The notes: generated by a model not told the origin, from the sequence alone. 21,688 nucleotides of DNA from Sporodiniella umbellata (GCA_025677835.1 JAIXMR010000181.1:1-21688); one strand, 5' to 3'. Counted from the first letter of the stretch, positions 9,299-19,211 are shown. Translations and numbers: made by a program.

Positions 9299-10967
9299 CT
9301 AAATCAGTCTTAATTTTCGGGCAAATGTGAGTGAGAAAATAGCAAAGACAATGAGACTAAAGACGATCCAAAAAAAGTAAAGAAGACTGTCGTAATCTTT
9401 ACCAGGCACCTTCACGTTCATACCTAATAAAGTATACGTGATTTAGTTGCATATTTTCTCATGCTCTGTATGTACCCCATAAGCCTGTCACTAAATTCAT
9501 CGGTAGCAGTACAGTGGCAAAAATAGTAAGACGACCAATCACATGATTAGTAGAATTCGAAGTCTGCGTCAGTTCGATGGACTTGCGGGCGAGGTAGTTG
9601 GACTCGGATCTGGCCAAGACTGTTTCGTAATGGCTTAGGTTTTGAAGCATGGTCAAGATATGGTCCTGCACATCTCCCAAATAAAGCCCTACGTCGGGAT
9701 ATATCCTTTCCACCTCTTCCTGTATATCCTCTTCTACCGCTTCTCCTCTGGCTATCCTTTCCTCCATACGTTTGATGAGCGCCTTGACCACTTCTGCTTT
9801 GGTACCCAACAGCCGTACCATCTGTGTGACCCTTTTTCGGCAGGTGCCTATCCTTAGCACCATGTCCGATTGATCCGCTTTGTAAAGTAGCACAAGATCG
9901 TCAATGGCATCTACCTCGATTTCAATCTGTTGAATCATCGGTGCAAAGCTATCGGTGATTTCATCTATCATAGCATAGTTGATCCAGTCTGGTACAACTT
10001 CAATATAGTCCTGTAGCTGGAGTACTCTGTCCAGAACATGGCCTATATGAGGTACTTGGCCAAAATGAAACTGTTTGGGGTTAAGAAGAACATATCCTAG
10101 AGAGATTACTTACAGTTAACATACATCGCTTCGATATTATATTGTAAAACGTCATCGGTCTCAGTTGTTGATTGTCGTAAAGAAAAGCCCGATAACAGAT
10201 AAACATGTAGTGTCTGAACACATCGCACTTTTCACGAATTTCGTGTGCCATTATATCTTCAGTAGTAAGCGGATGAATATGGAAAATCTATACAAAAATT
10301 GAAATTAAAACTATGTACACAAAATAATAATAGTAAAAAGGATAGGAGCTTCCTGTACACGTTCTAGGGTTGTCTATCACTCAGTACATACTTTACTAAT
10401 CGCTTTCATTTCAGCTAGTGACGGTGAAGTAAAGTCCAGCCAGTAGTTGTCCTTCATCAACAGTTGATCCACTGTCAAATGCGGAGGCACTCTCAGTTCG
10501 ATCAACGACCGGCCCAGGATGACCCCAGTATCTGGATGATAATACATGTATCTATCCTCTTTACTGTCTTCCATAATAGAGCTGCTGTTGTCGCCATAGA
10601 GACTTAGTTTTTTTGTTTGTTTTGTAGGCTTATAAGGTTGTGTACTGGATGAGTAGGTATTGATGTCTGTAAACCAAGAAGAGAGGGCATTCATGTTTAA
10701 ACTGTTATTTCGGCTGCTACTACAGCTTGGATATTTGTGAGAGGGTGAAGTCATTGCGGCTGTAGTGGTGTCTGAAGAAACAGAGCTACCGTTGAGTCTT
10801 TTGGTAGGAAAACAAATGTCTCTTTCTACTTCAGATGATCGATCAAACAGTTGGTCTAAATCTTTTAGTTCTGTAGCTAGTAATAGACTACTCTCTCGAC
10901 TTCTGGGTACTTTTCTGTCTTCTGTAGTTTCTGTACGTGGTGAGTAGTAAGGGTAGTTGGAATTCAT
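9299..10967 (-). CDS. CorA-family magnesium transporter
   Basis: Four exons: 10967-10392, 10287-10114, 10070-9476 and 9423-9299. Introns are 104, 43 and 52 nt. The sum is 490 codons, 489 aa. The ATG at 10967 follows a pyrimidine-rich leader; the open frame upstream is only low-complexity F/Y/I. Residues 1-150 are Ser/Thr/Asn-rich. The CorA domain begins near 160, with HPLTTEDI just after the first intron, and EIREKCDVFRHY; after intron 2 comes DWINYAMIDEITDSFAPMI and a long helical stalk. Two C-terminal membrane segments follow, about 425-449 and 462-484. The pore signature GMN (449-451) is assembled across intron 3 (TGG G|GT ATG AAC). Family members form pentameric Mg2+ channels in the plasma or vacuolar membrane. 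It most resembles the fungal CorA/Mnr2-type branch; substrate and membrane are inferred. It is divergent from the bystin gene. Confidence 0.93.
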
Positions 10968-11773
10968 ACTATCTTGAAACCACAGAGCAATTAAAAAAAA
11001 AAAAAGAAAAAAAAAAGGAGGGGGGAGGAAAGGAAAGAATAAAGAAAAGGACAAAAGAAATATATATATATATATATAATAAACCAACACAATCCCTTTG
11101 TTTTTTAAAATATTTTTAATAATGCATATTATATCGAGGTGGAAACAATAATAATAACAAAAAGGAGACATAGCAGCCTATAAAAAAAGAGCACTCATCC
11201 ACATCTTCTAACAAGGAGAGATTGGATGAATCAGCGTGTTATCTCGTGTTTTAAGATTACTATTATTATGGAACAGGTGCGATGTGCGTTCATCTCCTTG
11301 TTTTATACTACTTCTGCAGTAGCGACCCTCGTCTGCTTCAGGGAATCACTCTTTTTTTCAACTCAAGTGTGTGGCTGTTTTATATATAGGCTTTTACTGT
11401 AAAGAAAACAGGACATTCTTTAATATATGTAAATATAGACAAAGATCATACTCTACAATTGAACCACAAATACAAAGATATCCGTTACATTATCCTAAAA
11501 TTTTAACTATTAAAATTATTGCTGATCGAAACTGCATAAAATAATCTTTAGAAAAAAACCAGTGCTTAATCTTTTCTGGTAGATTTTTCATTAAAAAGCA
11601 GAAAAAACTTGGATCTGTCTGTAGCATTTAGCTGAAGCCAAAAAAAAAAAAAAAAAAAAATACCCAATAAAAAGCCTGAATTTGCAGGACAAGCGGAAAC
11701 TACAAGCCTCTCTTTTTTTTTTTTTTTCTTGACATATTTTCTTTTTGTTTAACAAGAAAAAAAAACTTTCACT
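10968..11773. other. Divergent promoter region between CorA and bystin genes
   Basis: 806 nt without a supported gene. Notable content: A/G-rich tract at about 10991-11050 (the pyrimidine leader of CorA on its own strand), an AT dinucleotide repeat at about 11061-11078, a TATATATA tract near 11382-11389, and T/A homopolymers at 11640-11660 and 11712-11727 close to the bystin start. Core promoter elements could not be assigned with confidence. Confidence 0.5.
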
Positions 11774-13308
11774 ATGGGAAAAGCTACCAAAGTTGATCGT
11801 GGTCAACGTCACGACCCTCTTCATGTACAACTTGCTGATCTTCCCGAGAAATCTCTTTCAAAGAAAGCACCTCGCCAGAAGTTTATTGATCGCAACAACC
11901 GATCTGAACAAGCCGATCAGGTAGAATGCTTTTCACACCCCTATTGAACCTTTTTTTTTTTTGTATTCATTCAAGCTTTACTTTTGGAATAGGCCTATTT
12001 AGATTCCAAAATATCCAAAAAGATTTTGAAGATTGCCAGAGAACAGCAGGAACAGATAGACAACGAGGATGGCGAAGAGGAAGAGTAAGCTACAATCGTT
12101 AGGCAGAAGAGAGTGTTGATTTTAAATTTTATTTAGAGAAGAAAAAGAAACTTTTGGTTTAGGGTTTCCTGAAGAAGAAGAGGAGATTGATGAAATCGAA
12201 GAGTTCCCCGAATTTGAAGATATCGAAGTAGATGAGGCCGACGCTGAAATCCTGAGCAAGTTTTTACCTAGCGCACCTAGAGAAAAGCGATCGTTAGCAG
12301 ATATTATTATGGAAAAGATCAATGAGAAAAACGCTGCTGAAGGTTTGCCTGTCATTGGTAAGTGGATACATTTCCACACAACAAAAAAGCTAACAAGAGC
12401 CTACGTTTATAGAGGAGGAGGAACAGTTGGCTCCAGCTATGAACCCCAAAGTGGTTGAGGTGTATACAAAGTAGGACTGAGAGAGCTAGTGATTACAGCC
12501 AAAGAAGAAGCAGATATTGACGTGTTTATGCAATAGGGTTGGCCAGCTGTTAAGCCGTTACAAGTCTGGTAAACTACCCAAGGCTTTCAAGATCATTCCC
12601 TCCCTTAACAACTGGGAGGAGATTTTATATATCACCCAGCCTGAGACCTGGACACCTCATGCCACCTATGAAGCCACCCGTATGTTTGTATCCAACTTGA
12701 AGGCTAGACCTGTTCAACGTTTTCTGAATCTGGTACTGTTGGACCGTGTACGTGACGACGTAGCTGAAAACAAAAAATTGAATTATCATCTTTATTTGGC
12801 GTTGAAGAAAGGATTGTATAAGCCCTCTGCTTTTTTTAAGGGTATCTTGTTCCCTCTCTGTGAAAGCGGCAACTGTACTTTAAAAGAAGCCTCTATCTTG
12901 GGTAGTGTTCTTTCCAAGGTCTCTATCCCTGTGCTCCATTCGTCTGCTGCTCTCTTGCGTTTAGCAGAGATGGACTATACAGGCCCTAATTCTCTTTTTA
13001 TTCGTGTGCTGTTGGATAAGAAATACGCTTTACCCTATAAGGTGGTCGATGCCCTTGTAATGCATTATCATCGTTTTGCAAATGATCCTCGCGAGATGCC
13101 TGTTCTCTGGCACCAATCTTTATTGGTCTTTGTTCAACGTTACAAACAAGATTTAGTTGCTGAGCAAAAGGATCTTTTACTGGAAGTATTCAGAAAGAAA
13201 TCACACCCTGGCATCACGCCCGAAGCACGACGTGAAATCGTTCACTCAGAAGCGAGAGATGAAATGATGATGGATAGAGAAGAAGAAGATATTATGATGA
13301 TGGATTAA
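11774..13308 (+). CDS. ENP1: Bystin / Enp1, 40S ribosome biogenesis factor
   Basis: Five exons: 11774-11920, 11993-12084, 12137-12357, 12413-12470 and 12537-13308. Introns are 72, 52, 55 and 66 nt. The sum is 430 codons, 429 aa, close to the family size. The N-terminal third is basic then strongly acidic (runs of E/D around residues 75-115). The bystin core starts at [21 protein letters not shown], whose first K is split by intron 4. It continues through [38 protein letters not shown] and [16 protein letters not shown], all hallmark segments. The tail is Met/Asp/Glu-rich. Enp1 binds the 20S pre-rRNA within nucleolar 90S and pre-40S particles and is needed for 18S rRNA maturation and export. 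It is divergent from CorA and convergent with the WNK-like kinase. Confidence 0.96.
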
Positions 13309-13309
13309 T

Positions 13310-13315
13310 AATAAA
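13310..13315 (+). terminator. Possible polyadenylation signal of the bystin gene
   Basis: AATAAA begins one base after the stop codon, inside TAATAATAAAA. Its closeness to the stop makes it only a candidate. Confidence 0.3.
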
Positions 13316-13459
13316 AAAAAAACTGTATAGAATTCCCCTAACCCACCCAAATCCCTTTTTTTTTTTTTTTTTCAAGCCTTCTTAATATATACAACATATT
13401 TATATTCTTATGTTACGAAGCCAGTTTTTTTTTTTTTTGCAGGTGTTTGCAGTCTCTCT

Positions 13460-13465
13460 TTTATT
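13460..13465 (-). terminator. Polyadenylation signal of the WNK-like kinase gene
   Basis: AATAAA on the minus strand about 31 nt after the stop at 13496, the same spacing as in the CorA gene. Confidence 0.5.
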
Positions 13466-13495
13466 GTTCTTTTTTTTTTTTTTTTAATTTTTCTG

Positions 13496-15590
13496 CTACG
13501 ATGATGGGATATGTGTAGTTTGAGGTGGAGATTCTGGAAGAAGCTGTTGGTTGGTTGCAGCCAATTTCTTGCCTTTCAGCATGTTTTTCAGGGCTCTCAA
13601 AGCAAACACAGTCAAACCGATCCCTGTCCAGTCTTCATCGTGTAAATCTCGTAGGTCGCCAACGGTCATGATATCTTGATTCTGTAGTTTTTTTACCCAT
13701 TCTTGAGCCTTATCTGTTCCTCGGTGAGAGCCTAAAGCACAATCGGCTACAAATATACTGATGTCCGTGTCATCTGAATATTCTAAAACGAGCCAAAAAA
13801 AAAAAAAAAAAAAAGCGATGAGTGTATCTGTCTATATGGATAGAGACACACAAGTGTATGTTTGCCAAACGAAACTTACCTTCTAAAATGTGGTTCATTA
13901 GCTTTTCTCTCTCTTTTTCGTCAGATAGCTGTGGTGAAGGTACGGGTAGTTGTGTTGATGTGGTTATACTTGGGCTTAGGATTAATATGCTATCTACACT
14001 CTCATTGAACGGTTTGTTTTCTGTTTCTGCTGGTGGTGGGGGTTTTAGCTCCTCTAGTTCTCTCAAGGTGCGTACTGCTTCTCTATATTTGGTCTCAGCC
14101 GCGCGAACGCGGTCTTCGTATGTTTCGTATTTCTGACCGATTTCCAACACTCTATCGTTGGCTTGGGAAAGCTCTGCTTTCGTCCTGTCCAGCTCTATTC
14201 GGATATCGCTCTCTCTTCGCCAAACAGATCGTTTCGCCTGTTCTGCTTGCTCCGGCTCAGATGATTTGTCGATGTCTCTCAGAATCCGATTGATTTCTTT
14301 TGTGATGTGTTGTTGGTATCTTTCTGGCAGCACTTGCTCTTCAATCATCTCTCGCACCACTTCTTCTGACGTGTCTGTTTCCACATTAAAGTCGAATTTG
14401 ACAGAGAGTTTATCCATGCCTTTGAACACCACCTGTAGTGTGAGATGGACGTTGTCTGGATCTGAAGAAAGCAAGATAACGTCCGGCTCTACCGCCAAAA
14501 ACGAGTGTTCCAGAATACCTTGTGCAGACATTCTTTCATCTTCATCGCTCAAACAGTTTTCAATGACTTCTAAGACCTCTGCGTTCTGTACCTTGGAAAG
14601 AGAAACAGGTTTGATGCCCTTTTTTTTTTTATGCAAATAAAGTAAGAAAACAGTCTTGTTTGATTGCCCTCCTTTTTTTTTTTTTTAATTTACACTGGAA
14701 ACTTTTTTGTAAATCTGTGCAGCATTTTTGCATTCGCCATAAGGGTATTCGTTGGTAGCCATTTCCAAAAGGCACATGCCAAAGGCGTAAATGTCTACTT
14801 TTTCATTGTAACCTTGTTCTTCGTACATTTCAGGAGCCATAAATTCGGGTGTGCCAATCAAAGTATATTTCTTACCGAGTTTCATCTCTGCAGTTCCCAT
14901 ATCACCAATCTTAACTTCACCATGAGCACCGTTAATGAAGATGTTGTCGCATTTGATGTCTCTATGGATAATGGGTGGGTCATGACCGTGAAGATAGGCT
15001 AGCCCTTTCAAGATTTGACGACACCAGCGTCTGATAATCTTGAGGTTGGGTAAGGGGACCAGCTTTCGAATATATTCTCGTAGAGTGCCTGAGGTCATGA
15101 GCTCGGTGATGAACACAAACTCGTTTTCTCCGTACCAAGCGTCGTGAAAGGCAATGATGTTAGGATGTCGCACTGACTTGAGAATCTGTATTTCATGCTC
15201 GAGATCTTTATTGTTTGGGTTGGACATGGCCTGCATTGTATTCCAGGCCACTTCATAGCCTTCTTCTCGGTCGATGGCTTTGTAAACCACCTTGTAGGCT
15301 CCTTTACCCAATAATGTGTTAAGTCGAACATAGCGTTCGTTAGGAGAGACCTCAGTCACTTTTTCAGAGTCACGAGATGATGACTGGTCATTGATCTCAT
15401 GAGGTAGGTGTATATTGTATGAGCTATCGATTTGAAACGAAGTGCGGGTGGGATAGTCGTTGGGTATGGCCTCGATAGTCTGAAGCGGTGTATAATAGTT
15501 TGCATATTCTATTGGCTCGTTTGTACTGTCTGGACTGAATTTGACATGCAGGTTGTCCATCAAGCTATTGGCTTCCTGTTCTGGGGACAT
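13496..15590 (-). CDS. WNK-type (with-no-lysine) Ser/Thr protein kinase with C-terminal SAM-like domain
   Basis: Three exons: 15590-14694, 14618-13880 and 13782-13496. Introns are 75 and 96 nt. The sum is 641 codons, 640 aa. The ATG at 15590 is chosen because the frame upstream is a translated poly-A tract. The kinase domain spans about 87-340. The glycine loop GKGAYKVVY has Lys at 100, and the usual beta-3 lysine site is VAWN117, so the catalytic lysine appears moved as in WNKs. E133 is the likely alpha-C glutamate. HRDIKCDN (209-216), GDMG (229-232) and [13 protein letters not shown] (247-259) are present. Joining exons 1 and 2 restores KKVSSGIKPVSL, a WNK-family segment. About 358-412 resembles the OSR1_C/PF2-like domain, 430-500 is coiled coil, and 566-616 ([21 protein letters not shown]) resembles a SAM domain. 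Animal WNKs sense chloride and osmotic state; the fungal role is unknown. Confidence 0.92.
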
Positions 15591-15679
15591 TAAAGCAGAG
15601 AGGGAATAAAGGTAGAGGGGAGGCGGAGGGGAAGGAAGGGGGGGAAAAAGAGAGCTGATAATACTGAAAGTTGGACACA

Positions 15680-15682
<3 letters not shown>

Positions 15683-15717
<35 letters not shown>
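15683..15717. repeat. 35-nt homopolymeric A tract
   Basis: An uninterrupted A35 run about 90 nt upstream of the WNK-like kinase ATG, i.e. a T35 tract in its leader or promoter. It is the longest homopolymer in the window. Such tracts exclude nucleosomes and vary in length; length may also be affected by sequencing error. Confidence 0.9.
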
Positions 15718-15721
<4 letters not shown>

Positions 15722-15826
15722 TAGAAAATAGGTTAGGTGTGCCTCGATAGAGTTTAAAGTCCCGTCTGTCATGACATAGGGTGCTCGTGCCAGTCACTCA
15801 AGTTTTTTATTTTGTTTGGTAGTACA

Positions 15827-16346
15827 ATGTCTCTTTTTGGAGTCCACTGGATCTTGCAAACAAAGCGCCAAAATCTACATCAGATGCTATCAAAACCCAA
15901 GACCCCATCAGAGCGGGAGATGGCTTATTACGCCTGTAGACAATTCATGCTTGAGAAAGGCTTGGTGGTAGCACGACTCGTTTGATTGGTAACGGAGTGT
16001 GGGGCAAAGCTGGAAAAGAAAAAGGCTCGGTTTCATTGTATGCTTCGAAAGACTGACGTCTTGATATCAAGTGAGCAAAAACAAAAATACAGGGTTTTAG
16101 AGTGGCGCAGTCCCTGTTCAAATATGCCTTGGCTGTTTTCGTAAGCAGACTAACAAACAAACAAAGGACGTGCTGTTTCAAGGCTTTTTTGGCTTTGATT
16201 GGAAAGATTCAAAGGCCAACAGCGAGCATCTCCCAATAGGAGAGGACAAGTACCAATCAAAGACGAAGATCGGCTTTATCCCAAGAACCATGCTAAATGC
16301 TGATATGGGTGGAACTCGATGGAAGGTTGAGTACAGCCTCAGATGA
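15827..16346 (+). pseudogene. Unidentified decayed coding patch
   Basis: From the ATG at 15827 one frame reads 52 codons (MSLFGVHWILQ... to ...GLVVARLV), meets a TGA at 15983-15985, then stays open to a TAA at 16142-16144. A second frame is open from about 16107 to TGA 16344-16346 and carries protein-like sequence (DVLFQGFFGFDWKDSKA, then KIGFIPRTMLNADMGG and WKVEY). GC content and composition here are more coding-like than in the flanks. I do not recognise a family. It may be a pseudogene or transposon fragment broken by a stop and a frame change. It may also be a live gene with an intron I could not place: a CTAAC branch-like site with AAAG at 16166 could end an intron, but no strong phase-matched donor was found. 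Confidence 0.3.
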
Positions 16347-17743
16347 TGATGATCCATGTGGGCTCACTACAAAGCGCTACACACCACCTGGACCAAAAAC
16401 AGTGTGACTGTTTTCTGCAAGAGGAGGGTCGACCATCGGAATTCGTTTGTAAAAACTCGTGCTGGTCCTTTTGCCTTGCAGCTATTTTCATTAACAGATG
16501 CTTATGTTTGCACGGGTCTTTTCGGCTTACCTCTTTTGCCATGCCATTCTCTTTTCTCTGTGTCACCCCTATTTTTCGAGGCTTAAATACAGACAGTCCA
16601 ATAGCATCGAGTGTTACTACGGCTCATGAAAAAAGCTACTAAAAAAAAAATAGCCAGCTACCTAAAGTACACATTCAAAAGTTTTTCGTTCCAGGCTTTA
16701 TTAAAAACACGCGCTAAACGCGGTGAACCACTTGCTTGTTGTACTCCCTTTGCAAATTCTAAGGTTATAACCAAAACAAACCGTTTTCGAATTTTGACAG
16801 TTTGTAATGTCGTTTGTTGTGTCAAAATTGTTATGCGTACTACTTTAAAACAACTGTTATCGACCTTTCTAACGTGTCCCCGTGTTTTTGTTTTGAATAG
16901 CCACTTGAGAAAGAAACACGTCGTCAATTAAGAACGCTTCTTATACTTGAACTGATGAAAAGGACTAACGCACTTTCTATTTCTGTGTCAAGAAATATTC
17001 GTCACACTATATCCTGCGTCAAAAATATAAAGCACGCGTATTCTGATTGTGGGCAAACAAAGGCATATCGCTTTAATGTGGCAAACAGAGAAATGTACGA
17101 CTGCTTTTCTTTTTTTTTAAAAAAAAAATGGAAAACATAGAATTTTTTTTAAAAACAAAATTTTATTAAACGCGTTATCTATATAACTGAACAAGTAAAA
17201 AAAGATAAAAAAAAAAAAGATGGTAGTAAAAAATAACGCCATCTTTTTTCTTTTCTTTTTTTCTCATGACAGCTGGAGGGGCCTATGATCTAAAATTTTT
17301 GAGAAACTAATAAAGGAAAGTCAATATACATATATAAGGGTGAAAGAAGGGAGATTTTAAAGAAAAGAATATCAGAAATTAACATTTTCACATCAACAAG
17401 AACTCAGGCAATGTAGATAAGGTTGTTTTTGTTAAATCATCCTTTGATTCTTTTCTTTGGTCGTATTGTGTGGAATATAAAAACTTACATAGTATAGATC
17501 GCGTGTGTTCAAGAATGATCAAGAATAAAGAATAAAAAGATGTTGGGACAAAAAAGAGGCAAATTTATATTCCATCTCTCTTTAAATTATGGGCGACCCG
17601 GATTAGTGACTGTGTTGAGTGTGAGACGTGCGAATCAATCGGTGAGGTTTGGAGAGTGCCAGAGTGTGAAAGATGGGAAAGGATGGAAGCGTAGGCCAAA
17701 CGCTGACCACCTCCTCTTTCTTCCTAAACTTTACTTGGAAACT
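16347..17743. other. Long intergenic region upstream of the uL3 gene
   Basis: About 1.4 kb without a supported gene. Overlapping open frames at 16343-16642 in two frames lack recognisable motifs. It contains a perfect 10-bp inverted repeat (16790-16799 and 16820-16829), A/T homopolymers around 17110-17220, and the motif TATCTATATAACT at 17176-17188 shared with 505-517. The last part (about 17340-17743) presumably holds the uL3 promoter and leader; a pyrimidine-rich segment (about 17709-17724) precedes the ATG. I could not assign a specific promoter element. Confidence 0.5.
16790..16829. repeat. Perfect 10-bp inverted repeat with 20-nt loop
   Basis: AATTTTGACA at 16790-16799 is matched by TGTCAAAATT at 16820-16829, so transcribed RNA could form a 10-bp stem. 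There is no trailing T run on the plus strand to suggest RNA polymerase III termination, and no gene is nearby. Confidence 0.6.
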
Positions 17744-19097
17744 ATGGTAAATAAATCCATCCTAATACATACTTGATCCATCCATACGTTAATTCTCGAT
17801 ATTCACCCAAATTTTTTCTTTTTTTTTTTTTTTTTTTTGTAATTAGTCTCACAGGTTAGTTTGTTGATGACAAGTGGAATGAGAAAAGTAGAGAGGAATG
17901 TTAATATGGTTTTTTTTTTTTTTTTTTTTTTTTTTGATTTGTAGAAAATTCGAGGCTCCCCGTCATGGTCACTTGGGTTTCGGCCCCCGTAAGCGTACTC
18001 GTTCTCACCGCGGTCGCGTCAAGGCTTATCCCAAAGATGATGCCAAAAAGCCTGTCCATTTGACTGCCTTTATGGGTTACAAGGCCGGCATGACCCACAT
18101 TGTTCGTGATCTTGAACGTCCTGGATCCAAGATGAACAAGAAGGAAATCGTCGAAGCCGTCACTGTGATCGAAGCTCCCGCTATGGTAGTTGTTGGTGTT
18201 GTCGGTTACGTCGAAACCCCTCGCGGTCTCCGCTCTTTGACTACTGTCTGGGCTGAACATCTCTCTGAAGAAGCCAAGCGTAGATTCTACAAGAACTGGT
18301 ACCGCTCCAAGAAGAAGGCCTTCACCAAGCACGCCCAAAAGTATGCTGAAGGTGCCAAAGATGTCACTCGTGAACTCGAGCGTATCAAGAAGTACTGTTC
18401 TGTTGTTCGTGTGATTGCTCACACTCAAATCTCCAAGGCCAAGCTCCACCAACGCAAGGCTCATGTTATGGAAATCCAACTGAACGGTGGTTCTGTCGAA
18501 CAAAAAGTCGACTTTGCCCGCGAACACTTTGAAAAGGAAGTCGCTGTTGGCTCCATCTTTGAACAAGATGAAATGATCGACATCATCGCCACCACCAAGG
18601 GTCACGGTTATGAAGGTGTTACCCACCGTTGGGGTGTCAAGAAGTTGCCTCGTAAGACCCATCGTGGTCTTCGTAAGGTTGCTTGTATTGGTGCCTGGCA
18701 TCCTTCCAGAGTTATGTACTCTGTCGCCCGTGCTGGTCAACGCGGTTACCACCGTCGTACTGAAATCAACAAGAAGATCTACCGTATTGCTAAAGGCACT
18801 GATGCCAAGTCTGGTACTACCGAATACGATTTGACTGAAAAGGTCATCACTCCCATGGGTGGTTTCCCTCACTACGGTGAAGTCAATGAAGATTTCGTCA
18901 TGATCAAGGGTTGTTGCGCTGGTGCCAAGAAGCGTGTTATCACCCTTCGTAAGTCTTTGACTGTCCACACCAAGCGTTCTGCTCTCGAAAAGGTCACCCT
19001 CAAGTTCATCGATACTTCTTCCAAGTTCGGTCACGGTCGTTTCCAAACTTTCGCCGAAAAGAGCCAATTCATGGGTACTCTCAAGAAAGATCTTTAA
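17744..19097 (+). CDS. RPL3: 60S ribosomal protein uL3 (L3)
   Basis: The main exon 17945-19097 encodes uL3 from residue 4 onward. It has a basic N-terminus ([17 protein letters not shown]), the tryptophan-finger region [16 protein letters not shown] with GAWHPSRV, and [11 protein letters not shown]. The expected MSHR start needs splicing. A microexon TCTCACAG (17847-17854) sits between a T-tract/AATTAG acceptor and a GTTAGT donor, and the initiator is ATG 17744-17746 directly followed by donor GTAAAT. Introns are 17747-17846 (100 nt) and 17855-17944 (90 nt). The sum 3+8+1153 nt gives 388 codons, 387 aa, the same length as yeast Rpl3. The codon directly before TCT CAC in the genome is TAG, so initiation there is not possible. 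uL3 sits at the entrance to the peptidyl-transferase centre and is needed early in 60S assembly. Third positions are C/T-rich, as expected for a highly expressed gene. Confidence 0.95.
17847..17854 (+). other. RPL3: 8-nt microexon of RPL3
   Basis: TCTCACAG supplies Ser2, His3 and two bases of Arg4. It is flanked upstream by a pyrimidine tract and AATTAG and downstream by GTTAGT. Without it the ATG would join the main exon out of frame and meet a TAA at 17990-17992 after 16 codons. Confidence 0.85.
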
Positions 19098-19211
19098 ATG
19101 GCTGTCTTTTTATTGCCCTTCACTTTTTTTTTTTATTATTATTAATATCATAAAAACATGTTGAATGATTTGTTTTGTATCCGCAAATGTATTTTTTTCT
19201 ATCTTTTTTTA

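Noticed and set aside
10968..11171. Upstream extension of the CorA first exon
   Set aside because: The translated segment is low-complexity from AT and pyrimidine tracts and the ATG at 10967 is a normal start.
16081..16130. TGGCGCAGT and GTTCAAAT resembling tRNA A and B boxes near 16102-16121
   Set aside because: The boxes are only a few bases apart and no cloverleaf can be formed.
17540..17776. 78-codon plus-strand frame overlapping the RPL3 start
   Set aside because: It reads through the RPL3 ATG and into intron 1; no motif, and the spliced uL3 model explains the region.
17901..19067. 388-codon minus-strand open frame opposite RPL3
   Set aside because: It is the antisense shadow of the strongly codon-biased uL3 exon; composition is Thr/Asp/Gly-rich and no family motif is seen.
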